In this document: positions 1-8,708 of the stretch, piece after piece
How positions within the stretch are numbered: the stretch's first letter is position 1
Layout: the number at the start of each line of letters is the position of its first letter
From: JBGANR01 sp044222225
GTDB taxonomy: Bacteria > Actinomycetota > Actinomycetes > Mycobacteriales > Mycobacteriaceae
Assembly: GCA_044222225.1 (NCBI GenBank)
Contig: JBGANR010000005.1
Span: 1-64,000 of the forward strand
Length of the DNA: 64,000 bases
Direction of reading: 5' to 3'
Program-made: the position numbers and the translations under genes
The notes under the pieces: generated by a model
Databases searched by the model: none
What the model was told of the DNA's origin: nothing
What the model saw: the letters and a program-made list of their open reading frames with translations, nothing else

Positions 1-1
1 G

Positions 2-73
2 AAACACCTGGCCGATGAAGTCGCTTTCTATGATAAGGGCAAAGTGGTAGAGCTTAGCTTCTACATGAACTAA
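2..73 (+). CDS. 3' end of an unidentified gene, Bacteroidota-like (partial)
   Basis: The last 23 codons of a gene cut by the left window edge, ending in TAA whose final A is the first base of the next ATG. The visible tail reads KHLADEVAFYDKGKVVELSF then YMN. It resembles the C-terminal strand of RsbW-type HATPase anti-sigma factors, but this is only a weak suggestion. Base use is clearly richer in A+T than the rest of the window and matches the ybeY fragment that follows, so the two belong to the same foreign segment. Confidence 0.45.
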   Translation, partial: KHLADEVAFYDKGKVVELSFYMN

Positions 74-238
74 TGGCGGCAATTCAGTTTTTTACAGAAG
101 ACATTTCATTTACGCTCGCCAAACCCCGTAAGACCAGCAACTGGATTAAACTCATAGCTCAAAAAGAAAAGCGGGAGGTACTGGATGTATCCTACATTTT
201 CTGTTCTGATTCCTTTCTACTACAACTCAATAACGCAG
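73..238 (+). pseudogene. ybeY: YbeY endoribonuclease, N-terminal fragment (Bacteroidota type), cut at a junction
   Basis: About 55 codons with the look of the N-terminus of Bacteroidota YbeY, the metal-dependent RNase needed for 16S rRNA 3'-end maturation. Recognisable parts are IQFFTEDISF near the start, then NWIK, then YIFCSDSFLLQLNN. In this family the next residues are normally a Y/F-L-x-H-D-T-Y-T-D block followed by the HxxxHxxGH metal site. None of that is present, because the sequence changes to actinobacterial dehydrogenase at about position 235. The gene starts on TAATG overlap with the preceding stop. The truncation is more likely a contig chimera than evolutionary decay, since the intact part shows no damage. 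Confidence 0.75.
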
Positions 239-985
239 CAGACAGCCGATGTAGTCCTCGTTCTCGACCGGACCGAGCTCGCCGCCGGAGGACCGCATGT
301 GCCCTGCCGTCGCACCGGTGGGCCGCGGCCGCTCCGGGATGAACACGGCGGTGTCGGCGGTGAGGGCCGTGATCTCGCCGAGCAGGTGACGCGCCAGGTC
401 GACGCCGTGCGAGGCCAGGTCGCCGAGAACCCCGTTGCCACCGCGGCTGCGCTCATAGCGCCAGCTCAGCGCGCCGTCAGGGTGTGCCGCGTAGTCGCTG
501 AACAGCCTGATCCGGACGTGCGTCACGGCACCGATCTCGCCGGCGGCGATGAGTTCGCGGGCCGCGACGACGGCCGGCGCGTTCCGATAGTTGAAGCCGA
601 CCGTCGACTGCACACCGCCGGCGTGGACGGCGTCCGCGACGGCCCGGGCGTCAGCCGCTGTCAGACCGACGGGCTTCTCGATCCAGATGTGCTTGCCGGC
701 CGCCGCCATCGCGATCCCGATCTCACGGTGCAGGAAGTTGGGCGCGGCGATGCTGACGGCGTCGATCCTGGGGTCGGAGGCGACCTGTCGCCAGTCGTCC
801 ATCGCCTTGGTGAAGCCGTAAGACCGCGCGGCTTCGGCGGCTCGGCCGGGGACGTCATCTGCCACGGCGACCAGCTCGGGCCGCACCGGCAGTCCCGGGA
901 AGTGGTGCTTCACCCGGGTGTAGGCCTGGGTGTGCACCCGTCCCATCCAGCCGAATCCCACGACCGCGATACCCAACGACGTCAC
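227..985 (-). CDS. Gfo/Idh/MocA-family NAD(P)-dependent oxidoreductase, C-terminus missing
   Basis: Members of this family oxidise or reduce sugars, inositols and related compounds with NAD(P). The N-terminal Rossmann motif is VVGFGWMGRVHTQAY, and the EKP motif holding the family's conserved lysine appears in HIWIEKPVGLTAADA. The C-terminal sheet domain starts with YRNAPAVVAARELI. The chosen GTG start is preceded 7 bases upstream by AAGGAGG; an in-frame open region further upstream has no such site. About 250 residues are present where the family has 330-390, and the frame ends at ...IGCLLR followed by an adventitious Tyr and stop at the junction with the YbeY fragment. The true 3' end of the gene is therefore not in the window. 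Substrate cannot be told. Confidence 0.85.
   Translation of the reverse strand: MTSLGIAVVGFGWMGRVHTQAYTRVKHHFPGLPVRPELVAVADDVPGRAAEAARSYGFTKAMDDWRQVASDPRIDAVSIAAPNFLHREIGIAMAAAGKHIWIEKPVGLTAADARAVADAVHAGGVQSTVGFNYRNAPAVVAARELIAAGEIGAVTHVRIRLFSDYAAHPDGALSWRYERSRGGNGVLGDLASHGVDLARHLLGEITALTADTAVFIPERPRPTGATAGHMRSSGGELGPVENEDYIGCLLRY
232..238. other. Junction between Bacteroidota-like and actinobacterial DNA
   Basis: Left of this point the reading frame is YbeY on the plus strand. Right of it the minus strand encodes a high-GC Gfo/Idh/MocA protein that is cut in the middle of its C-terminal domain. The seven bases AACGCAG would fit both sides (Asn-Ala of YbeY; an Arg codon and its neighbours in the dehydrogenase), so the joint has short microhomology. 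Base composition shifts abruptly here. Confidence 0.75.
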
Positions 986-1030
986 GTCTGTCCTCCTTGT
1001 CGACACCACTCTCGGCGCGCCTACTGCTGC

Positions 1031-1046
1031 TGTCAATAGTTTGACA
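1031..1046. promoter_or_regulatory. Palindrome TGTCAA-N4-TTGACA upstream of the dehydrogenase
   Basis: A 6-bp perfect inverted repeat with a 4-base spacer lies 46 bp upstream of the dehydrogenase start and 86 bp upstream of the LysE gene. TTGACA occurs on both strands, so it could serve as a -35 element, an operator, or both. No regulator gene is adjacent. Confidence 0.4.
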
Positions 1047-1131
1047 GGACATTCCGACGCGACTGCTCGGCGACGACGGCGCGTGACTCCCAGGCCCCGC
1101 CCGATCACGCGAGGTCGAGCAGCCATCTAGG

Positions 1132-1761
1132 GTGACAGGAATGCCGCTCTCCACCTGGGTCGCGCTCGTCACCGCGTGCCTCCTGATCAGCCTCACGCCC
1201 GGTGCCGGTGCCGTCAACACGATGAGCAACTCGATCAACGTCGGGTACCGTCGCTCGATCTGGGGCATCCTCGGCCTGCAGGTGGCGCTCGTCATTCAGT
1301 TGCTCGTCGTGGCCGCCGGGCTCGGCGTGGTCGTCGCCAACTCGCCGACCGCGTTCAACGCCATCCGGTACCTGGGCGCCGCCTACCTCGTCTATCTCGG
1401 CGTACGACAGTTTCTCCGCGAGCCGGACGCGTCAGAGCAGGCCATCGCCGCCGGCACGTCGGAATCCGCCGGATCGATGTTCGTCCGAGGGGTTTGGGTG
1501 AACCTGCTCAACCCGAAAGCGATCGTCTTCCTGCTGGCCTTCATCCCCGGGTTCGTGCGTCCGGAGCTCTCGCTGCTCCATCAGTATCTCGTCATCTGTC
1601 TGACGATCGTCGTCGTCGACATGATCGTCATGTGGTTCGTCTTCGCGATGGTCGCCCAAGGATTCCGTCGCCTGACCCGGGGGCCGCGCGGCCGGCGGGT
1701 GCTCAACCGGCTGTTCGGGCTGCTGTTCATCGGCGTCGGAGTGATGCTCGTCCTCATGTGA
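1132..1761 (+). CDS. LysE/RhtB-family amino-acid or metabolite exporter
   Basis: A 209-residue hydrophobic protein with about six membrane segments. The N-terminal family signature LLISLTPGAGAVNTMSNSI follows the first helix, and VRGVWVNLLNPKAIVFLLAF carries the NPKA motif after the central loop. LysE/RhtB proteins export amino acids such as lysine, arginine, homoserine or threonine. The GTG at 1132 gives this length; the ATG at 1141 (MPLSTW) matches the usual family start better, and neither has a good Shine-Dalgarno sequence at normal spacing. It diverges from the dehydrogenase and is followed by an acyl-CoA ligase with 129 bp between them, so it is probably its own unit. Substrate unknown. 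Confidence 0.87.
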   Translation: MTGMPLSTWVALVTACLLISLTPGAGAVNTMSNSINVGYRRSIWGILGLQVALVIQLLVVAAGLGVVVANSPTAFNAIRYLGAAYLVYLGVRQFLREPDASEQAIAAGTSESAGSMFVRGVWVNLLNPKAIVFLLAFIPGFVRPELSLLHQYLVICLTIVVVDMIVMWFVFAMVAQGFRRLTRGPRGRRVLNRLFGLLFIGVGVMLVLM

Positions 1762-1890
1762 CGGCGGCCGGCCCGGACTCGTCCTCCCGACACAACAAGA
1801 TCGGGGATCTCTGGCGACGGCGGCCGTATGCGTCCGCCGCCGGACGGCCCTAGGCTCACCTCTCGCACGACGACGAAAGGGCGATGCGAT

Positions 1891-3345
<1,455 letters not shown>

Positions 3346-3354
3346 CCGGCAGAT

Positions 3355-3390
3355 GACGATGTCCACCGCGGCGACGCGGTGGACATCGTC
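3355..3390. terminator. Bidirectional terminator between acyl-CoA ligase and pucR-type gene
   Basis: A perfect 16-bp stem, GACGATGTCCACCGCG pairing with its complement across a GCGA tetraloop, sits in the 48-bp gap between two converging genes. No long T run follows, as is common in actinobacterial terminators. Confidence 0.8.
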
Positions 3391-3393
3391 GTC

Positions 3394-4683
3394 CTACTGC
3401 TCGGACGAGGGCGGCGCGAGGACCGCCGAGCCGAGCCAATGACCGGCGGCGAGCGCCAGTTCGACGTCCGGCCGGTCTTCGCCGATCGCCCGGCCACGTC
3501 GTTCGATCGCCCGCTGCACACGGTACTTGACCGAGTTGGGGTGCAGGCTGAGTTCCTCGGCGGCCGCCTTGTTGCTGCCGCCGTGCCGGAGATACGACCG
3601 GAGCGTCAGCCGGAGCCGGGCGTGGCCGTCGTCGTCGACCGCGAGCGGGCCGAGCACGTCGTGCACCCAACCGCGCAGCGCGGGCAGATCCTGAGCGAGC
3701 TGCGCGACGGCGAGCAACCCCGGTTCGTCGGCCGCGACGAACATCCGTGCGGGAGCGCCGGCGACATCGCAGACGAACCGTGCGCTCCGCGCCTCCTCGT
3801 GGCTGCGCCGGAACCCGTCGACGCCCTTCCGCGGCGTGCCCACACACAGCTGCGGCGGATCGTCCGTCGTCATGACGAGATCACGGATACGTCGAGAGGT
3901 GTGCTCGCCCGGTCCCACCAGCGGTATCCAGCCTCGTGCGGTCGATTCGTCGACCGCCACGAACAACGGGGGCGCCACCGCATCGAGCCGCAGGGCCAGA
4001 TTCCGCAGGAATCGTTCGAGGCGGCTGAGCCGGTCGCCGGGGCGGTCGCGCTCGGCGGCATGGAGGACGACCCCGACATGCGTGCTCCGCAGCGGGTACC
4101 CGAGCGCGATGTCGGCCGCGTCGACGTCTACGGCACCGCCGGCGAGGATCTCCCTGACGCGGGTGACCCGTAGATTGTTCTGATTCGTCAGCCAGCGTTC
4201 CCTTTCGGTCTCATATACGCGGACGACGCGCTCGGTGATCCAGTCGATGTAGTCGAATCCCAGTCCGGTCACATGGTCCATGACGGCGATGGCCGTATTC
4301 ACATCGAGGCCGGCGCTCCGCAATTCGTCGTAGATCATGTCGAAGAACGCTCGCTGGCCGAGCCGGTAGGCGCGGACCAACGCATTGATCCGTACACCCC
4401 GCTGCGCGAGCAGACGCGCGTACTCGACAGCGGCGGGCGGCGGCCCGAGATGGTCGATGGGGGCGGGATCGGTGATGATCCGGATGAACGTCGTCACATT
4501 GCCCTCGACGCTGGCCGTGAGCAGTTCGAGGAGGTGTGCATCGGCGCGGAGATCATCGATGTCCGATAACAGTCGCTTACAGGTGAGTTCGACGAGTTCG
4601 GACTGCCGCGACACCAAACGGGCGATCAGCCGTGCGGCGTGCGCCGGCACGTCCGGTTGCTGGAATACGTCGTCGACCTGCAC
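3394..4683 (-). CDS. PucR-family transcriptional regulator (CdaR/PucR helix-turn-helix)
   Basis: A 429-residue regulator. The C-terminal helix-turn-helix reads LRSYLRHGGSNKAAAEELSL followed by HPNSVKYRVQRA, the PucR/CdaR signature. The N-terminal ~170 residues form the RsbRD/GGDEF-like sensing region common in actinobacterial members. The GTG at 4683 (VQVDDVFQQ) is preferred over an open frame running further upstream, whose translation contains no domain sequence and crosses the operator below. The gene diverges from the DUF3556 gene, and a perfect 27-bp palindrome lies between them, 47 bp from this start, so autoregulation and control of the DUF3556 operon are likely. The effector is unknown. 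Confidence 0.88.
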   Translation of the reverse strand: MQVDDVFQQPDVPAHAARLIARLVSRQSELVELTCKRLLSDIDDLRADAHLLELLTASVEGNVTTFIRIITDPAPIDHLGPPPAAVEYARLLAQRGVRINALVRAYRLGQRAFFDMIYDELRSAGLDVNTAIAVMDHVTGLGFDYIDWITERVVRVYETERERWLTNQNNLRVTRVREILAGGAVDVDAADIALGYPLRSTHVGVVLHAAERDRPGDRLSRLERFLRNLALRLDAVAPPLFVAVDESTARGWIPLVGPGEHTSRRIRDLVMTTDDPPQLCVGTPRKGVDGFRRSHEEARSARFVCDVAGAPARMFVAADEPGLLAVAQLAQDLPALRGWVHDVLGPLAVDDDGHARLRLTLRSYLRHGGSNKAAAEELSLHPNSVKYRVQRAIERRGRAIGEDRPDVELALAAGHWLGSAVLAPPSSEQ

Positions 4684-4729
4684 CTTCGCACCGTAGCCAG
4701 ACGAGCCTGCCCGCCGGCATGGAATCCGG

Positions 4730-4756
4730 CTGTTTCGTCTCCACGAGACGAAACAG
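4730..4756. promoter_or_regulatory. Perfect palindrome, probable PucR-type operator
   Basis: CTGTTTCGTCTC, then CAC, then the exact complement GAGACGAAACAG. Another half-site, GTTTCGTCCAG, follows at 4764-4774 in the same orientation as the left arm. The site lies in the 195-bp divergent region between the PucR-type gene and DUF3556 and is not next to a gene end, so an operator is more likely than a terminator. Confidence 0.7.
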
Positions 4757-4806
4757 CGGAACGGTTTCGTCCAGCTGAGCTGGTGTGACGCCACTCACTC
4801 CGCCGG

Positions 4807-4812
4807 TAGCGT
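4807..4812 (+). promoter_or_regulatory. Candidate -10 box for the DUF3556 gene
   Basis: TAGCGT fits the TANNNT consensus and would start a transcript near 4819, giving a ~60-base leader with the GGAAAGGA ribosome site before the ATG at 4879. The palindrome at 4730-4756 would then lie just upstream of the promoter. No convincing -35 element was found. Confidence 0.35.
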
Positions 4813-4878
4813 CCTCGCGGTGTCATACCGCCGGGTCGTCCCCGATCCCGCCGGTCGCGATGGAAAGGACCCTGCCGC

Positions 4879-6630
4879 ATGGGTTTCAAGGACCCGGTGC
4901 TCCCCGCCGTGGAGCCGGAGAGTTTTCTCAAGAAGCCGCTCATGGAGCGGATTCACACGCTGTGCATCGACTGGGTGTACAGCGGATGGGGCAGCCCGCC
5001 GATGGTCCCCTACATCTATATCGTGAAGTTCGCCTTTCTGCATCTCGGGCTCGGGCTGCTGATCGCGACCCTGACGTCGAATCTGACGCCGTGGGATGTC
5101 GCCGACTGGTGGAACGAGCCGATCGTCTACCAGAAGATGGTCGTCTGGACGCTCTTCCTCGAGCTGCTCAATCTGGCCGGTTCCTGGGGACCGCTCACCG
5201 GCAAGATGAAGCCGATGACCGGCGGAGCCCGGGTGCACGCCCGCGTCGGCACCATCCGGCTGCGCCCGTGGCGCTGGATGCCGTTCACGGCGGGAGACCG
5301 CCGGACACCTCTCGACGTGGGGCTTTACCTCGCGCTGCTCATCAGCCTGGTCGTCGCGCTGGTGTGGCCCGGCACGACGAGTACCTCGCTGGCCGAGGCC
5401 CTGCCGGACGACCGCAGCGGCCTGATCGCGCCGGCGCTGCTCATCGCCCCGATCGTGTTGCTGATCCTCGCCGGGCTGCGCGACAAGATCGTGTTCCTGC
5501 TCGCCCGCGGCGAGCAGTATCTGCCGATCCTCATCGCGTCGGCGACGCTCTCCTTCGTCGACATGATCATCGCCTTCAAACTGATCATCGTCGTCGTCTG
5601 GATCGGCGCCGGATTCTCCAAGATCGGCCGCCATTTCGAGAACGTCATCCCGCCGATGATGAGCAACGCGCCGTTCATTCCGTTCAAGGCGATCAAACGG
5701 GCCCACTATCGTCACTATCCCGATGATCTGCGGCCGTCCGGCCTCGCGTTGTTCATGGCGCACGTCCTGGGCACGGTCGTCGAGATGGGAGCGCCGCTGA
5801 TCCTGCTGTTCTCGCCGAATCTGTACCTCACCATCGTCGGCGTCGTCCTCATCGTCGGCCTGCACGTCGTCATCATCTCGACGTTCCCGCTGGCCGTGCC
5901 GCTGGAATGGAACACGCTCTTCTCCTATGCTGCGATATTCCTCTTCCTCGGCTTCCCGGCTTGGGACGGATACGGTGTCGGCGACATGTCCTCTCCGCTG
6001 CTCCTGATCGCCATCCTCGTGGCTCTCCTGTTCTTCCCGGTCCTCGGCAACATCCGCCCGGACAAGGTGTCGTTCCTGCCGTCGATGCGGCAATACGCCG
6101 GCAACTGGGCATCGGCGACGTGGGCGTACGCGCCCGGCGCCGAGGAGAAGATGTACCGCGTCACGCGATTCTCGAGTCCCGCCGTCAAGCAGTTCGACGA
6201 TGCGGGTTATGGACCGCTCTGGGCGGAGGTGTCGATGAACCGCTCACTCACCTGGCGGGCGATGCACAGCCAGGGCCGCGGGCTGTACTCGGTGCTGCTC
6301 AAGAATCTGCCGGACATCGACAGCAGGCTGGTTCGCGACGGCGAGACGGTCTGCATGTACGTCAACGGCTGGAATTTCGGCGACGGACATCTGCACGGCG
6401 AAGACTTCATCGCCGCCGTCCAGTCGGAGGCGCGGTTCGAGCCGGGTGAGTGCATCATCGTATGGGTGGAATCCGAGCCCGTCTTCTCCGGCGTCCAGGA
6501 GTACAAGGTGATCGACGCGGCGCTCGGCGTCATCGAACGCGGTCGGTGGAAGGTCGCCGACGCCGTCCGCGAGCAGCCGTGGCTGCCCAACGGGCCGATT
6601 CCGCTGGACGTCACCTGGACGCGCTCATGA
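4879..6630 (+). CDS. DUF3556 transmembrane protein
   Basis: A 583-residue protein of the DUF3556 type known from mycobacteria and relatives, with no assigned function. The first ~400 residues contain at least eight hydrophobic segments (for example VKFAFLHLGLGLLIATL, LTIVGVVLIVGLHVVIIS and LLLIAILVALLFFPVLG). The last ~180 residues are soluble and end in TWTRS. Between helices there are conserved-looking polar stretches such as GAGFSKIGRHFENVIPPMMS. The ATG has GGAAAGGA upstream. The stop overlaps the ATG of the following FAD oxidoreductase, so the two products are made together and probably act together, perhaps on a lipid or isoprenoid at the membrane (inference). The pair is likely controlled by the divergent PucR regulator. 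Confidence 0.85.
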   Translation: MGFKDPVLPAVEPESFLKKPLMERIHTLCIDWVYSGWGSPPMVPYIYIVKFAFLHLGLGLLIATLTSNLTPWDVADWWNEPIVYQKMVVWTLFLELLNLAGSWGPLTGKMKPMTGGARVHARVGTIRLRPWRWMPFTAGDRRTPLDVGLYLALLISLVVALVWPGTTSTSLAEALPDDRSGLIAPALLIAPIVLLILAGLRDKIVFLLARGEQYLPILIASATLSFVDMIIAFKLIIVVVWIGAGFSKIGRHFENVIPPMMSNAPFIPFKAIKRAHYRHYPDDLRPSGLALFMAHVLGTVVEMGAPLILLFSPNLYLTIVGVVLIVGLHVVIISTFPLAVPLEWNTLFSYAAIFLFLGFPAWDGYGVGDMSSPLLLIAILVALLFFPVLGNIRPDKVSFLPSMRQYAGNWASATWAYAPGAEEKMYRVTRFSSPAVKQFDDAGYGPLWAEVSMNRSLTWRAMHSQGRGLYSVLLKNLPDIDSRLVRDGETVCMYVNGWNFGDGHLHGEDFIAAVQSEARFEPGECIIVWVESEPVFSGVQEYKVIDAALGVIERGRWKVADAVREQPWLPNGPIPLDVTWTRS

Positions 6631-8051
6631 ACCGGACGGCCACCGTCGTCGGCGGCGGACCCAACGGGCTCGCCGCGGCCGTCGCCCTCGCGGCCGAGGG
6701 CGTCGACGTCACGCTGCTCGAGGCCGCCGACGAGGTGGGCGGCGGCACACGGTCGAGCGAGGCGATCATCCCCGGGCTGCTGCACGACCACTGCTCGGCG
6801 ATCCACCCGATGGCCGTCGGTTCGCCGTTCCTCACGCGCATCGGCGCCGAACGCCGGGGTCTGCGGTGGGTGTACGCCGACGTCGACTGCGCTCACCCGC
6901 TCGACGACGGTTCGGCCGGTGTGCTCCACCGCTCCGTCAGCCGGACCGCGGCCGGCCTCGGCGCCGACGGCCGGCGCTGGACGAGGATGTTCGCCGGGCC
7001 TTCGCGTCGCTACGACGCGCTCGCCGAGGACGTCCTGGGTCCGCTGTTGCGGGTGCCGCATCACCCGCTGACGCTGGCCCGGTTCGGCCTGCCGACCGTC
7101 GTGCCGGCCGCGACGCTGGCCCGCGTCTACCGGACACCGCAGGCCAGGGCCCTGTTCGGCGGCGTCGCGGCGCACACCTTCCGCCCGTTCCAGTACCCGC
7201 TGACGTCGGCGATCGGCCTCGGCATCATCACCGCGGGCCACCGGTACGGCTGGGCCGCCGCCGAGGGTGGTTCGCGGGCGATCGCCGCGGCGATGAGCGA
7301 CCTGCTGCTCGACCTCGGCGGCACGATCGAGACGGGCGTGACCGTGACCTCGGTCGCGGAACTGCCTCCGTCGGACGTCACGATGTTCGATCTCGATCCG
7401 GCCGCCGTGGCATCGATCCTCGGCGATCGTCTACCGGGACGTGTCGCGCGCGCCTATCGACGCTTCCGCCGCGGGCCCGGCGCGTTCAAAGTCGACTTCG
7501 CCGTCGAGGGCGGCGTGCCGTGGACGAATCCCGACTCGCGACGGGCCGGCACCGTGCACGCCGTCGGGACGTTCGACGAGTTGGCGGCGACCGAGCGGGA
7601 CATCCACGCGGGCCGGATGCCGGAGCGTCCCTTCGTCCTGGTGGGGCAGCAGTATCTCGCCGATCCCGGGCGGTCCGTCGGCGACATCCATCCGCTGTGG
7701 ACGTACGCGCACGTCCCCAACGGCTACGGCGGCGACGCGACCGAGGCGATCACGGCGCAGATCGAGCGCTTCGCGCCCGGTTTCCGCGACCGGATCGTCG
7801 GGACGGCCGTGCGGACGACGACGGAGTTCTCGCGGTACAACCGCAACTATGTCGGCGGCGACATCATGACGGGATCGAAGGACGTCCGGCAGCTCGTGTT
7901 CGGGCCGCGCATCACGCTGTCGCCGTATTCGACCGGGATCCCCGGCACCTACATCTGCTCGGCGGCGACGCCCCCGGGCCCGGGCGCACACGGCATGTGC
8001 GGCGCCAACGCGGCGGCGCTGGCGCTGCGTCACCTCGACAAGGCGCGATGA
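6627..8051 (+). CDS. NAD(P)/FAD-dependent oxidoreductase, phytoene desaturase/carotenoid-type family
   Basis: A 474-residue flavoprotein. The N-terminal dinucleotide-binding motif is TATVVGGGPNGLAAAVALAA, followed by the second FAD strand LLEAADEVGGGTRSSE. The C-terminal FAD segment ends with GAHGMCGANAAALAL. The layout matches the phytoene-desaturase-like family, which dehydrogenates or isomerises isoprenoid and lipid-like substrates. The ATG overlaps the stop of the DUF3556 gene as ATGA, so translation is coupled. No phytoene synthase or other carotenoid gene is in the window, so a carotenoid role is not supported by context. Confidence 0.85.
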   Translation: MNRTATVVGGGPNGLAAAVALAAEGVDVTLLEAADEVGGGTRSSEAIIPGLLHDHCSAIHPMAVGSPFLTRIGAERRGLRWVYADVDCAHPLDDGSAGVLHRSVSRTAAGLGADGRRWTRMFAGPSRRYDALAEDVLGPLLRVPHHPLTLARFGLPTVVPAATLARVYRTPQARALFGGVAAHTFRPFQYPLTSAIGLGIITAGHRYGWAAAEGGSRAIAAAMSDLLLDLGGTIETGVTVTSVAELPPSDVTMFDLDPAAVASILGDRLPGRVARAYRRFRRGPGAFKVDFAVEGGVPWTNPDSRRAGTVHAVGTFDELAATERDIHAGRMPERPFVLVGQQYLADPGRSVGDIHPLWTYAHVPNGYGGDATEAITAQIERFAPGFRDRIVGTAVRTTTEFSRYNRNYVGGDIMTGSKDVRQLVFGPRITLSPYSTGIPGTYICSAATPPGPGAHGMCGANAAALALRHLDKAR

Positions 8052-8079
8052 GAGCACCCGGTATCCGCCGCCCACCGAT

Positions 8080-8101
8080 ATAGGTAGACTGGTCTACCTA
8101 T
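8080..8101. promoter_or_regulatory. 22-bp perfect palindrome overlapping the TetR start codon
   Basis: ATAGGTAGACT followed directly by its complement AGTCTACCTAT read on the other strand (right arm GGTCTACCTAT after the central TG). The last two bases are the A and T of the ATG. A TetR-family operator placed here would block transcription and leaderless initiation at once. The AGACNNGTCT core resembles operators of the LmrA/YxaF subgroup of TetR proteins. Confidence 0.75.
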
Positions 8102-8708
8102 GAACGAGAAGACGACACGAGCCCCGGCCCGCGATCGGCTGCTGGCCGCCGCCGCCGAGTGCTTCTACGACCGCGGCGTCAACGGCACGGGGATCGACGC
8201 GATCATCGCGGCGGCCGGTGTCGCGAAGATGAGCCTGTACAACAACTTCGCGTCGAAGGACGAGCTCGTCCTCGCCTATCTCGACGCGCGTCACGAGGAG
8301 TGGCTCGACCTGTATCGGCGGCGCGCCGAGTCCGCGACGGGTCCGCGAGACCGGATCGCCGCCGTCTTCGACTCGTACATCGATCACGCCGAGATGGCCT
8401 ACACGCACGGCTTCCGCGGGTGCGGCCTGCTCAACGCCGCGGCCGAGTTGCAAGCCGGAGCGCCCGGTCGTGCGGTGGTGCGAGCGCACAAGGAGCAGGT
8501 CGAGTCGATACTGGCCGAGCATCTCACGGCCGCGGGGATCGCGGCGGCGGACGTCCCTTCGCTCGCCGAGCAGCTGTCGTTCCTGCTCGAAGGGGCGATG
8601 GCGCGCGCCGGGCTGGAGGGCACGTCGGCACGTCTGCACCGAGCGCGGGACATCGGCCTGCGCCTCGTCGAGCAGTTCGCCGTCCGACTCCCGGAGGCAG
8701 GCGCGTGA
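8100..8708 (+). CDS. TetR/AcrR-family repressor of the adjacent EamA transporter
   Basis: A 202-residue protein. The N-terminal helix-turn-helix is GIDAIIAAAGVAKMSLYNNF followed by ASKDELVLAYL. The rest is the variable ligand-binding domain with a Cys-containing loop FRGCGLLNAAAEL. No Shine-Dalgarno sequence is possible, because the palindromic operator runs into the ATG; translation is probably leaderless or nearly so, with TAGACT at 8085-8090 as a possible -10 box. The stop codon overlaps the GTG of the EamA gene as GTGA, so repressor and transporter form one autoregulated operon. The inducer is unknown. Confidence 0.9.
   Translation: MNEKTTRAPARDRLLAAAAECFYDRGVNGTGIDAIIAAAGVAKMSLYNNFASKDELVLAYLDARHEEWLDLYRRRAESATGPRDRIAAVFDSYIDHAEMAYTHGFRGCGLLNAAAELQAGAPGRAVVRAHKEQVESILAEHLTAAGIAAADVPSLAEQLSFLLEGAMARAGLEGTSARLHRARDIGLRLVEQFAVRLPEAGA

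Noticed and set aside
6627..8051. Carotenoid biosynthesis cluster
   Set aside because: Only a phytoene-desaturase-like flavoenzyme is present; no phytoene synthase, cyclase or prenyltransferase is in the window.
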